The position numbers and the translations under genes are program-made. Below the pieces are notes generated by a model. The model was not told the DNA's origin and did not search any database. It saw nothing but the letters and a program-made list of their open reading frames with translations. From NCBI GenBank assembly GCA_965227535.1, contig OZ245761.1, positions 2,294,001-2,358,000 of the forward strand: a stretch of 64,000 bases of DNA, read 5' to 3'. The DNA is from SZUA-430 sp965227535. Lineage in GTDB: Bacteria > Pseudomonadota > Alphaproteobacteria > Micropepsales > Micropepsaceae. Below, piece after piece: positions 25,330-34,649 of the stretch (the stretch's first letter is position 1; every line of letters begins with the position of its first letter).

Positions 25330-25467
25330 CTAAAGATCACTTGTAACAGGTGAAACAAAAAAACTGGTGAGAAGCTAACGCAGGGGGCGTCGAGAGGCGG
25401 TTCTATGGCAAAAAGCCGTGACGCGCATGTGACCTGCGACCTATTTGGCCGAGATCCTCACGCCCGC

Positions 25468-25497
25468 TTGACTTCACCTTATGCTCAACCCTAGCAT
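25468..25497 (+). promoter_or_regulatory. candidate nadABC promoter
   Basis: TTGACT (25468-25473) and TAGCAT (25492-25497) are spaced by 18 bases. The first palindrome of the pair described next covers the spacer and -10 box, so binding there would block RNA polymerase. Confidence 0.5.
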
Positions 25498-25498
25498 T
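25480..25498. promoter_or_regulatory. upstream half-conserved copy of the nad operator
   Basis: TATGCTCA-ACC-CTAGCATT. The left half is identical to the perfect operator at 25544-25562; the right half matches at five of eight positions. It overlaps the predicted -10 region of nadABC. Confidence 0.5.
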
Positions 25499-25543
25499 TA
25501 TTCCAAGGCGGCATCTGGACCCGCCGTTTTTTGATACCATATA

Positions 25544-25562
25544 TATGCTCAGATTGAGCATA
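25544..25562. promoter_or_regulatory. perfect palindrome, candidate NrtR/NadQ operator of nadABC
   Basis: TATGCTCA-GAT-TGAGCATA is a perfect 8-3-8 palindrome ending three bases before the nadA Shine-Dalgarno sequence. With the imperfect copy 64 bases upstream it forms a paired-operator layout around the start of transcription. The Nudix-type regulator encoded at 23375-24376 is the obvious candidate protein. Confidence 0.7.
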
Positions 25563-25573
25563 ACGAGGATATG

Positions 25574-26620
25574 ATGTCAGCCCCCGCGCCCCACGCCAAG
25601 TTGGCCTACACGCCCGAAGTCGCCGCCGCGACGCGTGAGCTATACGCGAAGGTCTCGAACGTCATCCCCGAGATCGAGTGGCCCCACTTCGCGCCGCTGA
25701 TCGCCGAGATCAACCGCCTGAAGAAGGAGCGCGGCGCCGTCATCCTCGCGCACAATTACCAGACGCCGGAAATCTTCCACTGCGTCGCCGACTTCGTGGG
25801 CGACAGCCTCCAACTCGCGCGCGAAGCGGCGAAGACGGATGCGAAGATCATCGTCCAAGCCGGCGTCCACTTCATGGCTGAGACGTCGAAGATCCTGTCC
25901 CCGGATAAGACGGTGTTGATCCCCGACCTCGAAGCGGGCTGCTCCCTCGCCGCCTCGATCACAGGCGCCGACGTACGCCTGCTCAAACAAAAATACCCGA
26001 ACCTGCCCGTCGTCACCTACGTGAATACGTCCGCCGACGTGAAGGCGGAAAGCGACATCTGCTGCACCTCGTCGAACGCGGTCGCGGTCGTGGAATCGAT
26101 CGCCAAGGAACGCGGTGTCGACACGGTCATCATGATCCCCGACAAATTCCTGGCGCAGAACGTCGCCAACCAAACCAAGATCAAGATCATCGCCTGGCAC
26201 GGCCGCTGCGAAGTACACGAGCGCTTCACCGCCGCCGACATCCGCCGCTTCAAAGCCGACCACCCCGGCGCGATCGTCCTCGCCCACCCCGAATGCCCCG
26301 CCGACGTCGTCGCCGAAGCCGACTTCGCCGGCTCGACATCGGCAATGACCGACTACGTGATCCAGAAACGTCCGCCGCGCGTGGTGCTGCTCACCGAATG
26401 CTCGATGGCCGACAACATCTCGGCGCAAATCCGCGACGTCGAATTCCTCCGCCCCTGCAACCTCTGCCCGCACATGAAGCGCATCACGTTGGACAAGATC
26501 CTGCGGTCGCTCCAGACGATGCAGTTCGAGGTGAAGGTCGACCCCGAAATCGCAAAGCGCGCGAGAGCCTCGGTCGAAGCCATGCTCGCCGTCGGCAAAC
26601 CCAAACCCGCGGTGCACTGA
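25574..26620 (+). CDS. nadA: quinolinate synthase A
   Basis: Condenses iminoaspartate with DHAP to quinolinate using a [4Fe-4S] cluster. The start of the conserved core is AVILAHNYQTPEIF. Cluster and active-site cysteines are visible in EAGCSLAA, ESDICCTSSNA and the C-terminal RPCNLCPHMKRI. Two adjacent ATG codons occur at 25571 and 25574; the second has the better spacing from GAGG. About 348 aa. nadB starts two bases after its stop. Confidence 0.95.
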   Translation: MSAPAPHAKLAYTPEVAAATRELYAKVSNVIPEIEWPHFAPLIAEINRLKKERGAVILAHNYQTPEIFHCVADFVGDSLQLAREAAKTDAKIIVQAGVHFMAETSKILSPDKTVLIPDLEAGCSLAASITGADVRLLKQKYPNLPVVTYVNTSADVKAESDICCTSSNAVAVVESIAKERGVDTVIMIPDKFLAQNVANQTKIKIIAWHGRCEVHERFTAADIRRFKADHPGAIVLAHPECPADVVAEADFAGSTSAMTDYVIQKRPPRVVLLTECSMADNISAQIRDVEFLRPCNLCPHMKRITLDKILRSLQTMQFEVKVDPEIAKRARASVEAMLAVGKPKPAVH

Positions 26621-26621
26621 C

Positions 26622-28202
26622 ATGACGAACGACAACATCATCAACTCGGGTGGCGTCCTCATCGTCGGCGCAGGCCTCGCCGGCCTCTTCACCGCGCTCA
26701 ACATCAAGGGTCCGGTCACGATCCTGTCGGCCGCCTCGCTCGGCTCCGGCGCGTCCAGCACCTGGGCCCAAGGTGGCATCGCCGCCGCACTCGGCGCGGA
26801 CGACTCGCCGGAACTCCACGCGCAAGACACCGAGATCGCAGGCGCCGGCATCGTCGAACCGAAGATCGCGCGCCTCATTGCCTCGGAGGCGGCCGCCCGC
26901 ATCGACGACCTCGCGCGCCTCGGCGTGCCCTTCGACCGCGACGCCAACGGCGGCTACGTCCTGGGCCGTGAAGCCGCGCACAGCCGCAACCGCATCGTCC
27001 GCGTAACCGGCGACCGCGCCGGTGCGGAAATCATGGCCGCGCTCATCAAAGCGGTAAACAACGAACCGCGCATCAAAGTCGTCGAAGGCTACGTCGCCTT
27101 CGAACTCGCGATCGAAGACGGCCGCGTCGCCGGCGTCTACGCGCACCGCGTGAACGACAAAGCCGCCCCCGTCTTCATCCGCGCCGACGCAACGATCTTC
27201 GCCCTCGGCGGCGTCGGCGGCCTCTTCGAAGTGACGACCAACCCGCCGCAAGCCCGCGGCCAAGGCCTCGGCATGGCCGCCCGCGCCGGCGCCACCATCG
27301 CCGACCCGGAATTCGTCCAATTCCACCCGACCGCGATCAACATCGGCCGCGATCCCGCACCGCTCGCCACCGAGGCTTTGCGCGGCGAAGGCGCGATCCT
27401 GGTCAACGACCGCGGCGAACGCTTCATGCTGGCGATCCACAAAGACGCCGAACTCGCGCCGCGCGATGTGGTGGCACGCGGCATCTTCCGCGAGATCCGC
27501 AAAGGCCGCAAAACCTTCCTCGACGCGCGCACCGCCATCGGCCCGCGCTTCGCCGAAAAATTTCCGACGGTGTTCGACTACTGCAAGTCGGCCGACATCG
27601 ATCCACGCACCGACTTGATCCCCGTCGCCCCCGCCGCACACTACCACATGGGCGGCATCGCGGTCGACGAACACGCACGCACGAGTCTCAAAGGCCTCTG
27701 GGCCATCGGCGAATGCGCGTCGACGGGAGCGCACGGCGCAAACCGTCTCGCCTCGAACTCGCTGCTCGAAGCCATCGTCTTCGGCGCCCGCGCAGCCAAA
27801 GACGTCGCTCACGTCGCCCGCCACGAGACGAACGCGGCAAGACCCGTCACGAACGGCACGCTCCCGACAGCCGTCGCCGTCAAAACCTTGCGCCACACGA
27901 TGACCATGAATGTCGGCCTCGAACGCGACGCCGAAGGCTTGACCGAAGCGCTCGCAACCATCGCGCAACTTGAGAAGGCCAACGCCGGCGACGCCGACAT
28001 GCGCAACATGACGGCGACGGCTCTCATGATCGCAGGCGCGGCCCTCAACCGCCACGAAAGCCGCGGCGGCCACTTCCGCAGCGACTACCCGCAGACGGAC
28101 GCAAAAGCCAAACGCACGTTCACAACCCTAGCCGAAGTTCGCAAGACAGCAGCCAAAGCCGTCGGCGCCACTGCGCCCGCCAAACTCCAGGCGGTGAAAT
28201 GA
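26622..28202 (+). CDS. nadB: L-aspartate oxidase
   Basis: Encodes a 526-aa FAD enzyme that oxidises aspartate to iminoaspartate for NadA. The dinucleotide-binding GAGLAGL is at residues 16-22; STWAQGGIAAA follows, as in the family. Substrate-site segments HYHMGGIAVDE and ANRLASNSLLE are present, and the C-terminal NRHESRGGHFRSDYP carries the conserved arginine. It is the middle gene of nadABC; its stop overlaps the nadC start by four bases. Confidence 0.95.
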   Translation: MTNDNIINSGGVLIVGAGLAGLFTALNIKGPVTILSAASLGSGASSTWAQGGIAAALGADDSPELHAQDTEIAGAGIVEPKIARLIASEAAARIDDLARLGVPFDRDANGGYVLGREAAHSRNRIVRVTGDRAGAEIMAALIKAVNNEPRIKVVEGYVAFELAIEDGRVAGVYAHRVNDKAAPVFIRADATIFALGGVGGLFEVTTNPPQARGQGLGMAARAGATIADPEFVQFHPTAINIGRDPAPLATEALRGEGAILVNDRGERFMLAIHKDAELAPRDVVARGIFREIRKGRKTFLDARTAIGPRFAEKFPTVFDYCKSADIDPRTDLIPVAPAAHYHMGGIAVDEHARTSLKGLWAIGECASTGAHGANRLASNSLLEAIVFGARAAKDVAHVARHETNAARPVTNGTLPTAVAVKTLRHTMTMNVGLERDAEGLTEALATIAQLEKANAGDADMRNMTATALMIAGAALNRHESRGGHFRSDYPQTDAKAKRTFTTLAEVRKTAAKAVGATAPAKLQAVK

Positions 28203-29068
28203 AGACGCCCGCCGTCGCCGTGCAACCGCTCTCGCCACTGATCATCGAACCCGCCGTCCGCGCGGCCTTGCTCGAAGATTTCGGCCGCGGCGGCGACCTG
28301 ACGACGGAAGCGACAATCCCACCGCATGCCGCCGCCCACGGCGTGATCGCCGCGCGCGAACCCGGCCGCATCGCGGGCCTCGACCTCGCGATCGCCGCAT
28401 TCCATCTGCTCGATCCGAAAATCAAAGTCACGATCCACACGCCCGACGGCGCAAACGTGGAACGCGGCGACACCGTCGCCGTCATCGAAGGCCGCGCACG
28501 CCCGATCCTCAGCGCCGAACGCGTCGCGCTGAACTACTTGGGCCGCCTCTCCGGCATTGCAACGGCGACGGCGACACTCGTCGCGCTCGTTGAAGGCACC
28601 AAAGCCAAAGTCGTCTGCACCCGAAAGACAACGCCGGGTCTGCGCGTGTTCGAAAAATACGCCGTGCGCTGCGGCGGCGGCCAAAACCACCGCTTCGGCC
28701 TCGACGACGGAATCTTGATCAAAGACAACCACATCGTAGCAGCCGGCGGTGTCCGCCAAGCGATCACCGCAGCGCGCGCCCACGCGGGCCACATGGTCCA
28801 AGTCGAAATCGAAGTCGACAGCCTCGACCAACTCGAAGAAGCGCTAACCCACGGCGCAAACACCGTCCTCCTCGACAACATGAAACCCGACACCCTGCGC
28901 GAAGCCGTCAAACGCACCGCAGGCCGCGCCAAACTCGAAGCCTCAGGCAACATCAACGCCGACACCATCGCCGCCATCGCCGCCACCGGAGTCGACCTCA
29001 TCTCCTCCGGCGCCATCACGCACTCGGCAAGAGTCCTAGACCTCGGCCTCGACTTCAAACCGGTCTAA
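28199..29068 (+). CDS. nadC: nicotinate-nucleotide diphosphorylase (carboxylating)
   Basis: Encodes a 289-aa quinolinate phosphoribosyltransferase that converts quinolinate and PRPP to nicotinate mononucleotide. Recognised by RVALNYLGRLSGIATAT, CTRKTTPGLRVFEKYAVRCGG and LIKDNHI, then VEIEVDSLDQ and VLLDNM of the barrel. It completes the de novo NAD operon. The 3' end overlaps the convergent serine hydrolase gene by four bases. Confidence 0.95.
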   Translation: MKTPAVAVQPLSPLIIEPAVRAALLEDFGRGGDLTTEATIPPHAAAHGVIAAREPGRIAGLDLAIAAFHLLDPKIKVTIHTPDGANVERGDTVAVIEGRARPILSAERVALNYLGRLSGIATATATLVALVEGTKAKVVCTRKTTPGLRVFEKYAVRCGGGQNHRFGLDDGILIKDNHIVAAGGVRQAITAARAHAGHMVQVEIEVDSLDQLEEALTHGANTVLLDNMKPDTLREAVKRTAGRAKLEASGNINADTIAAIAATGVDLISSGAITHSARVLDLGLDFKPV

Positions 29069-30219
29069 GGCACGAACTTCATATCGCCGTACTCCCACGT
29101 CCACGGCGCGCCGGTCTCGCCGAGCAGAAACTTCACCAGACGTGGAAAGCCGGCTTCCGCCCGCACGTCATTTGCCAGGATCACGACGCAGCTACGCCGC
29201 GTCTCGACGCACACCCATGTGTTGCCCGTGGTGTCGTTGTGCCCGCCTTTGTAGAAGCCCGGTCCTTGCGGTCCCTTGAACACGATGACGCCAAGGCCTG
29301 CCGCGAGATCGGCGCGCCGCTCCGCCACCGGCAGCTCAGGCTGCAGCGACGGAAACTGCGACGCCGTCGTGATCGGCAAATAAGGCTTCGTCAGTTCGGC
29401 ACGTGCGCGCGGCGAAATTCCCTCGCCGCTGACATACCCCGCGGCCAGCCGCGCCACATCGTCGATCGTCGTATCCATCGATCCGGCCGCACGCGGCGTG
29501 CTGCGTTCGTCATGCGGTTCGACCTTGCCGTTCGCATCAAATCCGTCAGCAAGGTTCTTCGCGAAATCCGCGCGCCACATCATGCTGGTGTTCGTCATGC
29601 CGAACGGCTCGAACACGCGCCGCCGCATCTCTTCGCCCACGTCCAGCCCAAGCCCCTTCTCCAACACGAACTGCAAGAGAATGAGCCCCTCGCCCGAATA
29701 GGCGTAACGCGAGCCGGGCTCGAAATGAAAACGCAGCTTCCCGTCCGGCTCCAAGAACGCGAAATTCGCAAAGCCCGAACTATGCGTCAGCAGAATACGC
29801 GGCGTCAGACGCCGCCACCGCTCGTCGCCCTTGAGGTCGCTCCACGGCGCATACTTGTCCTCCGTCGGATAGTCCGGCAACGGCTTCGGCAGATACGTCG
29901 CAATCGACGCATCGAGATTGATCTTGCCCTCATCCGCCAACTGCACGACGAGATGCCCGAACGCCGCCTTGGTCAGCGACGCGCCGTACATGATCGTGTG
30001 AATCTGCAGCGGATCGCCCTTGGCGTTGCGCTTGCCGTAGGCCTGTACGTAAACCGGCGTGCCGTTCTCGACATAGGCGATTGCAAGCCCCTGCGCACCG
30101 GTCGCCTTCATCACCTTCGCGACCTCGGCGTCAATCTCGTCGTTGCTGCGCCGCGCGTCCGCCGCGTGCGCAATGGTCGTCAAAGCCAACGCCGTCCAAA
30201 CGATCGCAAAAATGCGCAT
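29065..30219 (-). CDS. secreted beta-lactamase-family serine hydrolase (class C-like)
   Basis: Encodes 384 aa with a signal peptide at residues 1-19 (cleavage after AHA). The serine-hydrolase motif S81-L-T-K84 and the second-motif YSG near 168 are present; GGHNDT near the end occupies the third-motif position. Members include esterases, D-aminopeptidases and class C beta-lactamases, so substrate is undetermined. ATG at 30219 follows GGAGGG. It is convergent with nadC. Confidence 0.85.
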   Translation of the reverse strand: MRIFAIVWTALALTTIAHAADARRSNDEIDAEVAKVMKATGAQGLAIAYVENGTPVYVQAYGKRNAKGDPLQIHTIMYGASLTKAAFGHLVVQLADEGKINLDASIATYLPKPLPDYPTEDKYAPWSDLKGDERWRRLTPRILLTHSSGFANFAFLEPDGKLRFHFEPGSRYAYSGEGLILLQFVLEKGLGLDVGEEMRRRVFEPFGMTNTSMMWRADFAKNLADGFDANGKVEPHDERSTPRAAGSMDTTIDDVARLAAGYVSGEGISPRARAELTKPYLPITTASQFPSLQPELPVAERRADLAAGLGVIVFKGPQGPGFYKGGHNDTTGNTWVCVETRRSCVVILANDVRAEAGFPRLVKFLLGETGAPWTWEYGDMKFVP

Positions 30220-30293
30220 GACGCCCTCCCTCGAAGGCCTCACTAGACCGCGAGGTCACCCACGGATCAACTCTTGAAATGCGGCGGGCGCGT

Positions 30294-33200
30294 TCAGTTC
30301 GACGCGGTCGTCGCCGGTGCGGCGGGCGGCGTAACAGCGGCCGCGGGCGTCGTCGCAAGCGCGTTGTTCGAGACCCCACCCGTGCCATAGCGCGCGCGGA
30401 AATCCTGCAAGAAGGCGCTCAGCGTGTCGGCTGACGACACGCGTTTGACAAGGCTCTTGTAATCGTCGCCGGTCACGTCAGGCGATTGTGTCACCACCGC
30501 GAACGCCTTCGCGTCCGGCGACAACGACATCTTCGCCTCATACCGCGTGCGCAACCGCTCCAGCGAGGCGCCGTCCCCGGCCAGCGAATAGGCGACGCAC
30601 GCGCGCATCAGATCGTCGCGCTCCGTCTGCGTCATCGCCGTCGCATCCTGATACCGCGTGCCCAGCATCGTCTCGGCCTTCGCCGCCGCATCCGGCCAGC
30701 GTTGCGCGTCCCAATAGATGTCGGCGCGCAAACGATCCGCCTCCGGCGTCATATCCGCCGCAACGAGATCGAGCGCTTCGTCGTACATCTTCAAATCGGC
30801 AAGCGCCCGCCCCTCGATCAAACTGCGTTGCGCGATCAAGTCGTCCGGCAACCGTGTTTGCTTCGTGTCGCGAATGGCGCCCAACGCCTTTTCGGGCTTG
30901 CGATCGAGGAGATAGATGAGTGCCAGCCGCGTCGCGACCGACGCCTTGCCGATCCCCTCCAAACGATTGCTGACCTGGTGCTGCAGCAACTCCGCCGCCT
31001 GCGGCAACAGATCGACCGACACAAGCCGGTCCGCAAGCTTACGGATCATCTCGTCGCCCTGCGAGCCCACCGGCGTCAACTCGCGATAATCGTAGAACAA
31101 GGCCAGAGCCTGAACCGGCGGAAGATCATCCGCCTTGCCGGCGAGGAACAATCCCTCGAACATCTTGCCCATCTGCGCCGCCGTCGCGCGCGCTTCGTCC
31201 GTGTTCGCGAAATGACGCACCGCAAGGCGCATCGTGTTCAACCCGTCGCGCACCCGGTTGTTCTCAACATAGAGCTTGCCGAGTTCGGTCAGCGTCTTCA
31301 GTTCGGTCTCATCGCCCCGCCACTGATAGCGCAAGCGCTCCAGCGCATCGATCGCCTGCTCAGGCTTGATCTTGCCCTTCTGCGATTTCAGCACCGTCCC
31401 CTCAAGCTTCGCCCGCATAGCGATCGGCTTGTAAGACGACGCCGCCAGTTCGTCGTAGGCGGCAATCGCAGCATCGATCTTGTTCGACACGACGTCCAGC
31501 TCGGCGCGCACAAGCTTCGCCTTGCCCTCGACGTCAGCCGGCAAAGGGCCTTGCGGCATGCCGGCCAAAGCTTGCGTCGCGCTTGACGGTTCGTTGAGCG
31601 CAAGCGCGGCTTCCGCCAGCGACGTGCGCGCCCGCGCCTGCCAGACCGGCGGATAGCGGTTCAAAATCTTCGTCGCCGTCATTAGATTGCTGCGCGCCAA
31701 CCGCCAATCGCGCACGCCGGCGGCAGCCAAGCCCCGCCACAAAGCCGCATGCGCATCGTTGCCCAAGGCTTCCATGCTGAGATCGGTCAACGCCTCGCGC
31801 GGCCGCGCCATCATCAGATTCGCCACAGCTCGCGTCACGCGGAACGCAGGCGTCGCCTCCGCCGTTTGATCCTCGCGTGCAATGTTGCCCAGCACGCCCA
31901 AGCTTTCCGCCGCAAAGCCCTCCGCGATGTAGTAACGGGCCAGCGACATGCGCGGCGCGCTCATGCCGCCGGGGCTCGTCGCCGACAGGCGCATGAGTTT
32001 GCGCACGGCTTCCGCTCGTGTCTCGGCAACCGGCTTGCCCCACGCCGCAAAATCGACATAGGCCGGACTCTCGCCGCTGGCGAAGGTCGGCGTGTCCGTC
32101 GTCACCGCACGCGCAAACAGCGCGTCAGAAATATTGAGCCCGTTCGGCCGCGCGATCACCGCATCCGTGCCCTCCACGGTAACGGTCACGTCATCGGCGA
32201 TCGCCTGCACGGCGAGACCTTGCTGGGACGGCAGCGCCGCGAATTCAACAAAACTGCGTCCCGTGGCCAGACCGCGCGCCGGCGCGTAACTCAACACCGC
32301 GGCGAGGCGGTCTTGCGTCTGCGGATCGCGCATCCAAACGACCTGCTGCACGCCGGGCAAATAGGCGCGCATCTTCGTGTTCGTACCCGACGTCTGACGC
32401 ACCAACTGCAACTGCGCCGGCATATCCGGCACCGTGTTGCCGACCGCGATCACCCAACTGTTGCCGGCAGCCGACGTCGACACCGACATCGATGCCGGCG
32501 CCTCCAGACGGAAGGCGGTAATGCCCGGCGCAATCTCCGTCGGCGTCGATAAGATTCGCGCCGGTGCATTCGGCAAAGTGGCGAGCGCGCTCAAATCCAT
32601 AGTCTCGCCGCTCGACGCGACGAACCAAATCGCCAGACCGCGCCGAAACACGGCAGCCGGGGGCAATTTCGAATACGGCAGCTCAAGCCGCAGCATCGAA
32701 CCGAAAATCTCCGCCCGCGCCTGCCCCGGCACGGCAGCGGTTGCTGCCGGCAACGGCGACAGCGCCGCTTCAAGATCACTCTGCCCAAGCCGCAACGCGG
32801 GTGGCAACGGACTGGGATCGGTCGGCGACGCGACAGGCGCATCGGGATCTGGCGCGTGATCGGCAACAGCAATCGCAGCAGCATCCGAGTGCGCCGCAAC
32901 CTTCACGTCCGCAGCCTTGGCATCGACGACCGTCGTAGGTTTGGCGGGTTCAGCGGCCGCAGCGGCAGCCGGAGGCGGCGCCTCGCCTTTGCGTGGCGGC
33001 AATTTGAAAGCGATTTTCTCGGCCACGAGCACCGGCGGCGCGGGCACCGCATCAGCGGTCTGATCCGGGATCAAGATTTTCGGCGCCGACGTCGCTGCGG
33101 TCTCCGCAGCAGCGGCGGCGTCCGACTTCGGATCGCTGAGCTCAAGGACGATCTGATCGCCCTCGCTCGCATCGCGAAAATCGGCTTCGCGGTCGACGTC

Positions 33201-33863
33201 GAACTCGACCGTCAGCTTGCCGTTGGCGACGCTCGATCGAGCACCGCGCACCCATCCGGGCGGCGACTGCGTGAAGCGCTTAAGGTCGACCTTAGCTTCC
33301 TTGGAAAACGTAACCGTGAGTTTGCCGTCGGCCAGCTTCGCCGTGTGAATGGCCTTGCCCGGAAAATCGAACAGCAGCCGCGTCGTCTTCTCGCGTTCGG
33401 TGACGCGCACGACAAGCTGGCGGCTCTCCTTCTGCGTCGTCGGGTCGGGCGCGGCCGGCGCCGGGGGATCACCCGCAAACGACGGCGGCACGAGATCGAA
33501 CGACACACGCGTGCCCTGAGTGGCGTTCTTGAGCCGCACCGGCCCCTTCAGCGCAAAGCGCAACGTGCGCCCGTCGGCGTCTTGCCGAACCAACGCGACA
33601 TAGGGATCAAGCGCACGCGCCAGCAACTCGGTGTCGGCGTCGAACGTCTCATCGAAGCGAACGACGAACACGCCGTCGACAATCTGGCCCTGGCCCTTCA
33701 CATCGTCGGACCAATCGAACGTCACGCGTCCGAACCCGCCCTGCGCGGCGGCGCTCACCTTCACGGTCGGCTTGTCCGCGCCCTCGGCAAACGCCAAGGA
33801 CGCAAGCGCCAACGTCACGAAGCCGATGGGCAATAACGTGCGCAACGAGTGAAGGCCCTGCAA
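30294..33863 (-). CDS. large exported TPR protein of the flagellar cluster
   Basis: Encodes up to 1189 aa. A signal peptide (LRTLLPIGFVTLALASLAFA) is followed by beta-rich segments, an Ala/Pro-rich linker near residues 240-370, and a long helical C-terminal part with tetratricopeptide-like repeats. It is the last gene of the fliL-fliM-DUF6468-motE-like block, so a role in flagellar or polar envelope assembly is inferred. No ATG is available near the signal peptide; TTG at 33863 or a TTG 18 bases later is likely. A perfect CtrA box lies 37 bases upstream. Confidence 0.7.
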   Translation of the reverse strand: MQGLHSLRTLLPIGFVTLALASLAFAEGADKPTVKVSAAAQGGFGRVTFDWSDDVKGQGQIVDGVFVVRFDETFDADTELLARALDPYVALVRQDADGRTLRFALKGPVRLKNATQGTRVSFDLVPPSFAGDPPAPAAPDPTTQKESRQLVVRVTEREKTTRLLFDFPGKAIHTAKLADGKLTVTFSKEAKVDLKRFTQSPPGWVRGARSSVANGKLTVEFDVDREADFRDASEGDQIVLELSDPKSDAAAAAETAATSAPKILIPDQTADAVPAPPVLVAEKIAFKLPPRKGEAPPPAAAAAAEPAKPTTVVDAKAADVKVAAHSDAAAIAVADHAPDPDAPVASPTDPSPLPPALRLGQSDLEAALSPLPAATAAVPGQARAEIFGSMLRLELPYSKLPPAAVFRRGLAIWFVASSGETMDLSALATLPNAPARILSTPTEIAPGITAFRLEAPASMSVSTSAAGNSWVIAVGNTVPDMPAQLQLVRQTSGTNTKMRAYLPGVQQVVWMRDPQTQDRLAAVLSYAPARGLATGRSFVEFAALPSQQGLAVQAIADDVTVTVEGTDAVIARPNGLNISDALFARAVTTDTPTFASGESPAYVDFAAWGKPVAETRAEAVRKLMRLSATSPGGMSAPRMSLARYYIAEGFAAESLGVLGNIAREDQTAEATPAFRVTRAVANLMMARPREALTDLSMEALGNDAHAALWRGLAAAGVRDWRLARSNLMTATKILNRYPPVWQARARTSLAEAALALNEPSSATQALAGMPQGPLPADVEGKAKLVRAELDVVSNKIDAAIAAYDELAASSYKPIAMRAKLEGTVLKSQKGKIKPEQAIDALERLRYQWRGDETELKTLTELGKLYVENNRVRDGLNTMRLAVRHFANTDEARATAAQMGKMFEGLFLAGKADDLPPVQALALFYDYRELTPVGSQGDEMIRKLADRLVSVDLLPQAAELLQHQVSNRLEGIGKASVATRLALIYLLDRKPEKALGAIRDTKQTRLPDDLIAQRSLIEGRALADLKMYDEALDLVAADMTPEADRLRADIYWDAQRWPDAAAKAETMLGTRYQDATAMTQTERDDLMRACVAYSLAGDGASLERLRTRYEAKMSLSPDAKAFAVVTQSPDVTGDDYKSLVKRVSSADTLSAFLQDFRARYGTGGVSNNALATTPAAAVTPPAAPATTASN

Positions 33864-33899
33864 AGAGTTCTGAACCGACCGAGGCTAGCGACCGCGCGG

Positions 33900-33914
33900 T
33901 TAAGTCTGCGTTAA
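33900..33914. promoter_or_regulatory. CtrA-type box (TTAA-N7-TTAA)
   Basis: TTAAGTCTGCGTTAA is a full match to the CtrA consensus and lies between the motE-like stop and the TPR gene start. It suggests an internal, cell-cycle-controlled promoter for the TPR gene. The motif is short and could occur by chance, but its position in a 54-base gap is suggestive. Confidence 0.55.
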
Positions 33915-33917
33915 GGA

Positions 33918-34634
33918 TCAGGCGGGCGGCGGCGTTGGCGTTGCCGCACCAGCAGGCTGCGGCTGCGCGGCAGGCGCCGGTTCCGCAGCACGCTGCCGCT
34001 GCACATTGAGCCTAAGCGCCAGCATAACCGTCAGATCCTGCGCCTTCGACGCATCCATCGCCGCCAGCACGGCGCCGATCTTTTGCGGCTTCATCCGAGA
34101 CGCAACGCTCAGAAGCACGCCGCGATCCAGCTTGTTGAACACCCGCGCCGCATCGGCGGGCTTCATGCTCTCATACGTCTTGACGAGCGAGGTCATCTGC
34201 ACCTCTTCCGCCTCGTCGCGCTTGGCGAGCATGGCGTTGAGACGCGTCTCCAAATCCTTGAGCTCAGCGAGGCGCTCTTCGACGCGCTTCTCCGTCACAC
34301 CGATCAACTGCTCGCGCATGGTGAGGTCGTGTTCGCGCTCGTCCAACGCTGCGCGCCGCGCGCTTAGATTCTGCAAGACTTCCGCCTCGCCCTTCGTCTG
34401 TGCCTGCCCGATCGACGGTGCCGGCGCAGGCGCTGCAGCCGCTGGCGTGGTCTCGGTAGGTGCGTGCGTCGCCTCGGCCGCGGGCGCTTCAACCGCAGCC
34501 GGCGCTTCCGCGGCAGGCGGCGCCGCAGGCTCAGCTTGTGGCGATGCACTCGATGCCAGCGCACCGATCCGCAACGTCAACAGGATACCGGCGGTGCCGA
34601 TCAGAACAGGCAGAAGACGAACGCGCGACGACAT
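33918..34634 (-). CDS. MotE-like flagellar protein (MgtE-N-like domain)
   Basis: Encodes 238 aa: one membrane helix or signal anchor (about residues 7-28), an Ala/Pro/Glu-rich stretch (30-75), a coiled coil (about 85-145) and a C-terminal MgtE-N-like domain with YESMKPADAARVFNKLDRGVLLSVASRMKPQKIG. MotE proteins chaperone the periplasmic motor protein MotC in rhizobia. The anchor plus proline-rich periplasmic layout also recalls the flagellar-positioning protein PflI of Caulobacter. It lies between DUF6468 and the TPR gene. Confidence 0.75.
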   Translation of the reverse strand: MSSRVRLLPVLIGTAGILLTLRIGALASSASPQAEPAAPPAAEAPAAVEAPAAEATHAPTETTPAAAAPAPAPSIGQAQTKGEAEVLQNLSARRAALDEREHDLTMREQLIGVTEKRVEERLAELKDLETRLNAMLAKRDEAEEVQMTSLVKTYESMKPADAARVFNKLDRGVLLSVASRMKPQKIGAVLAAMDASKAQDLTVMLALRLNVQRQRAAEPAPAAQPQPAGAATPTPPPA

Positions 34635-34649
34635 GATCTTATTCTTTCT

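Noticed and set aside
26484..28073. 529-codon minus-strand frame opposite nadB
   Set aside because: Antisense of L-aspartate oxidase; the translation is low-complexity Gly/Ala/Arg/Asp without motifs.
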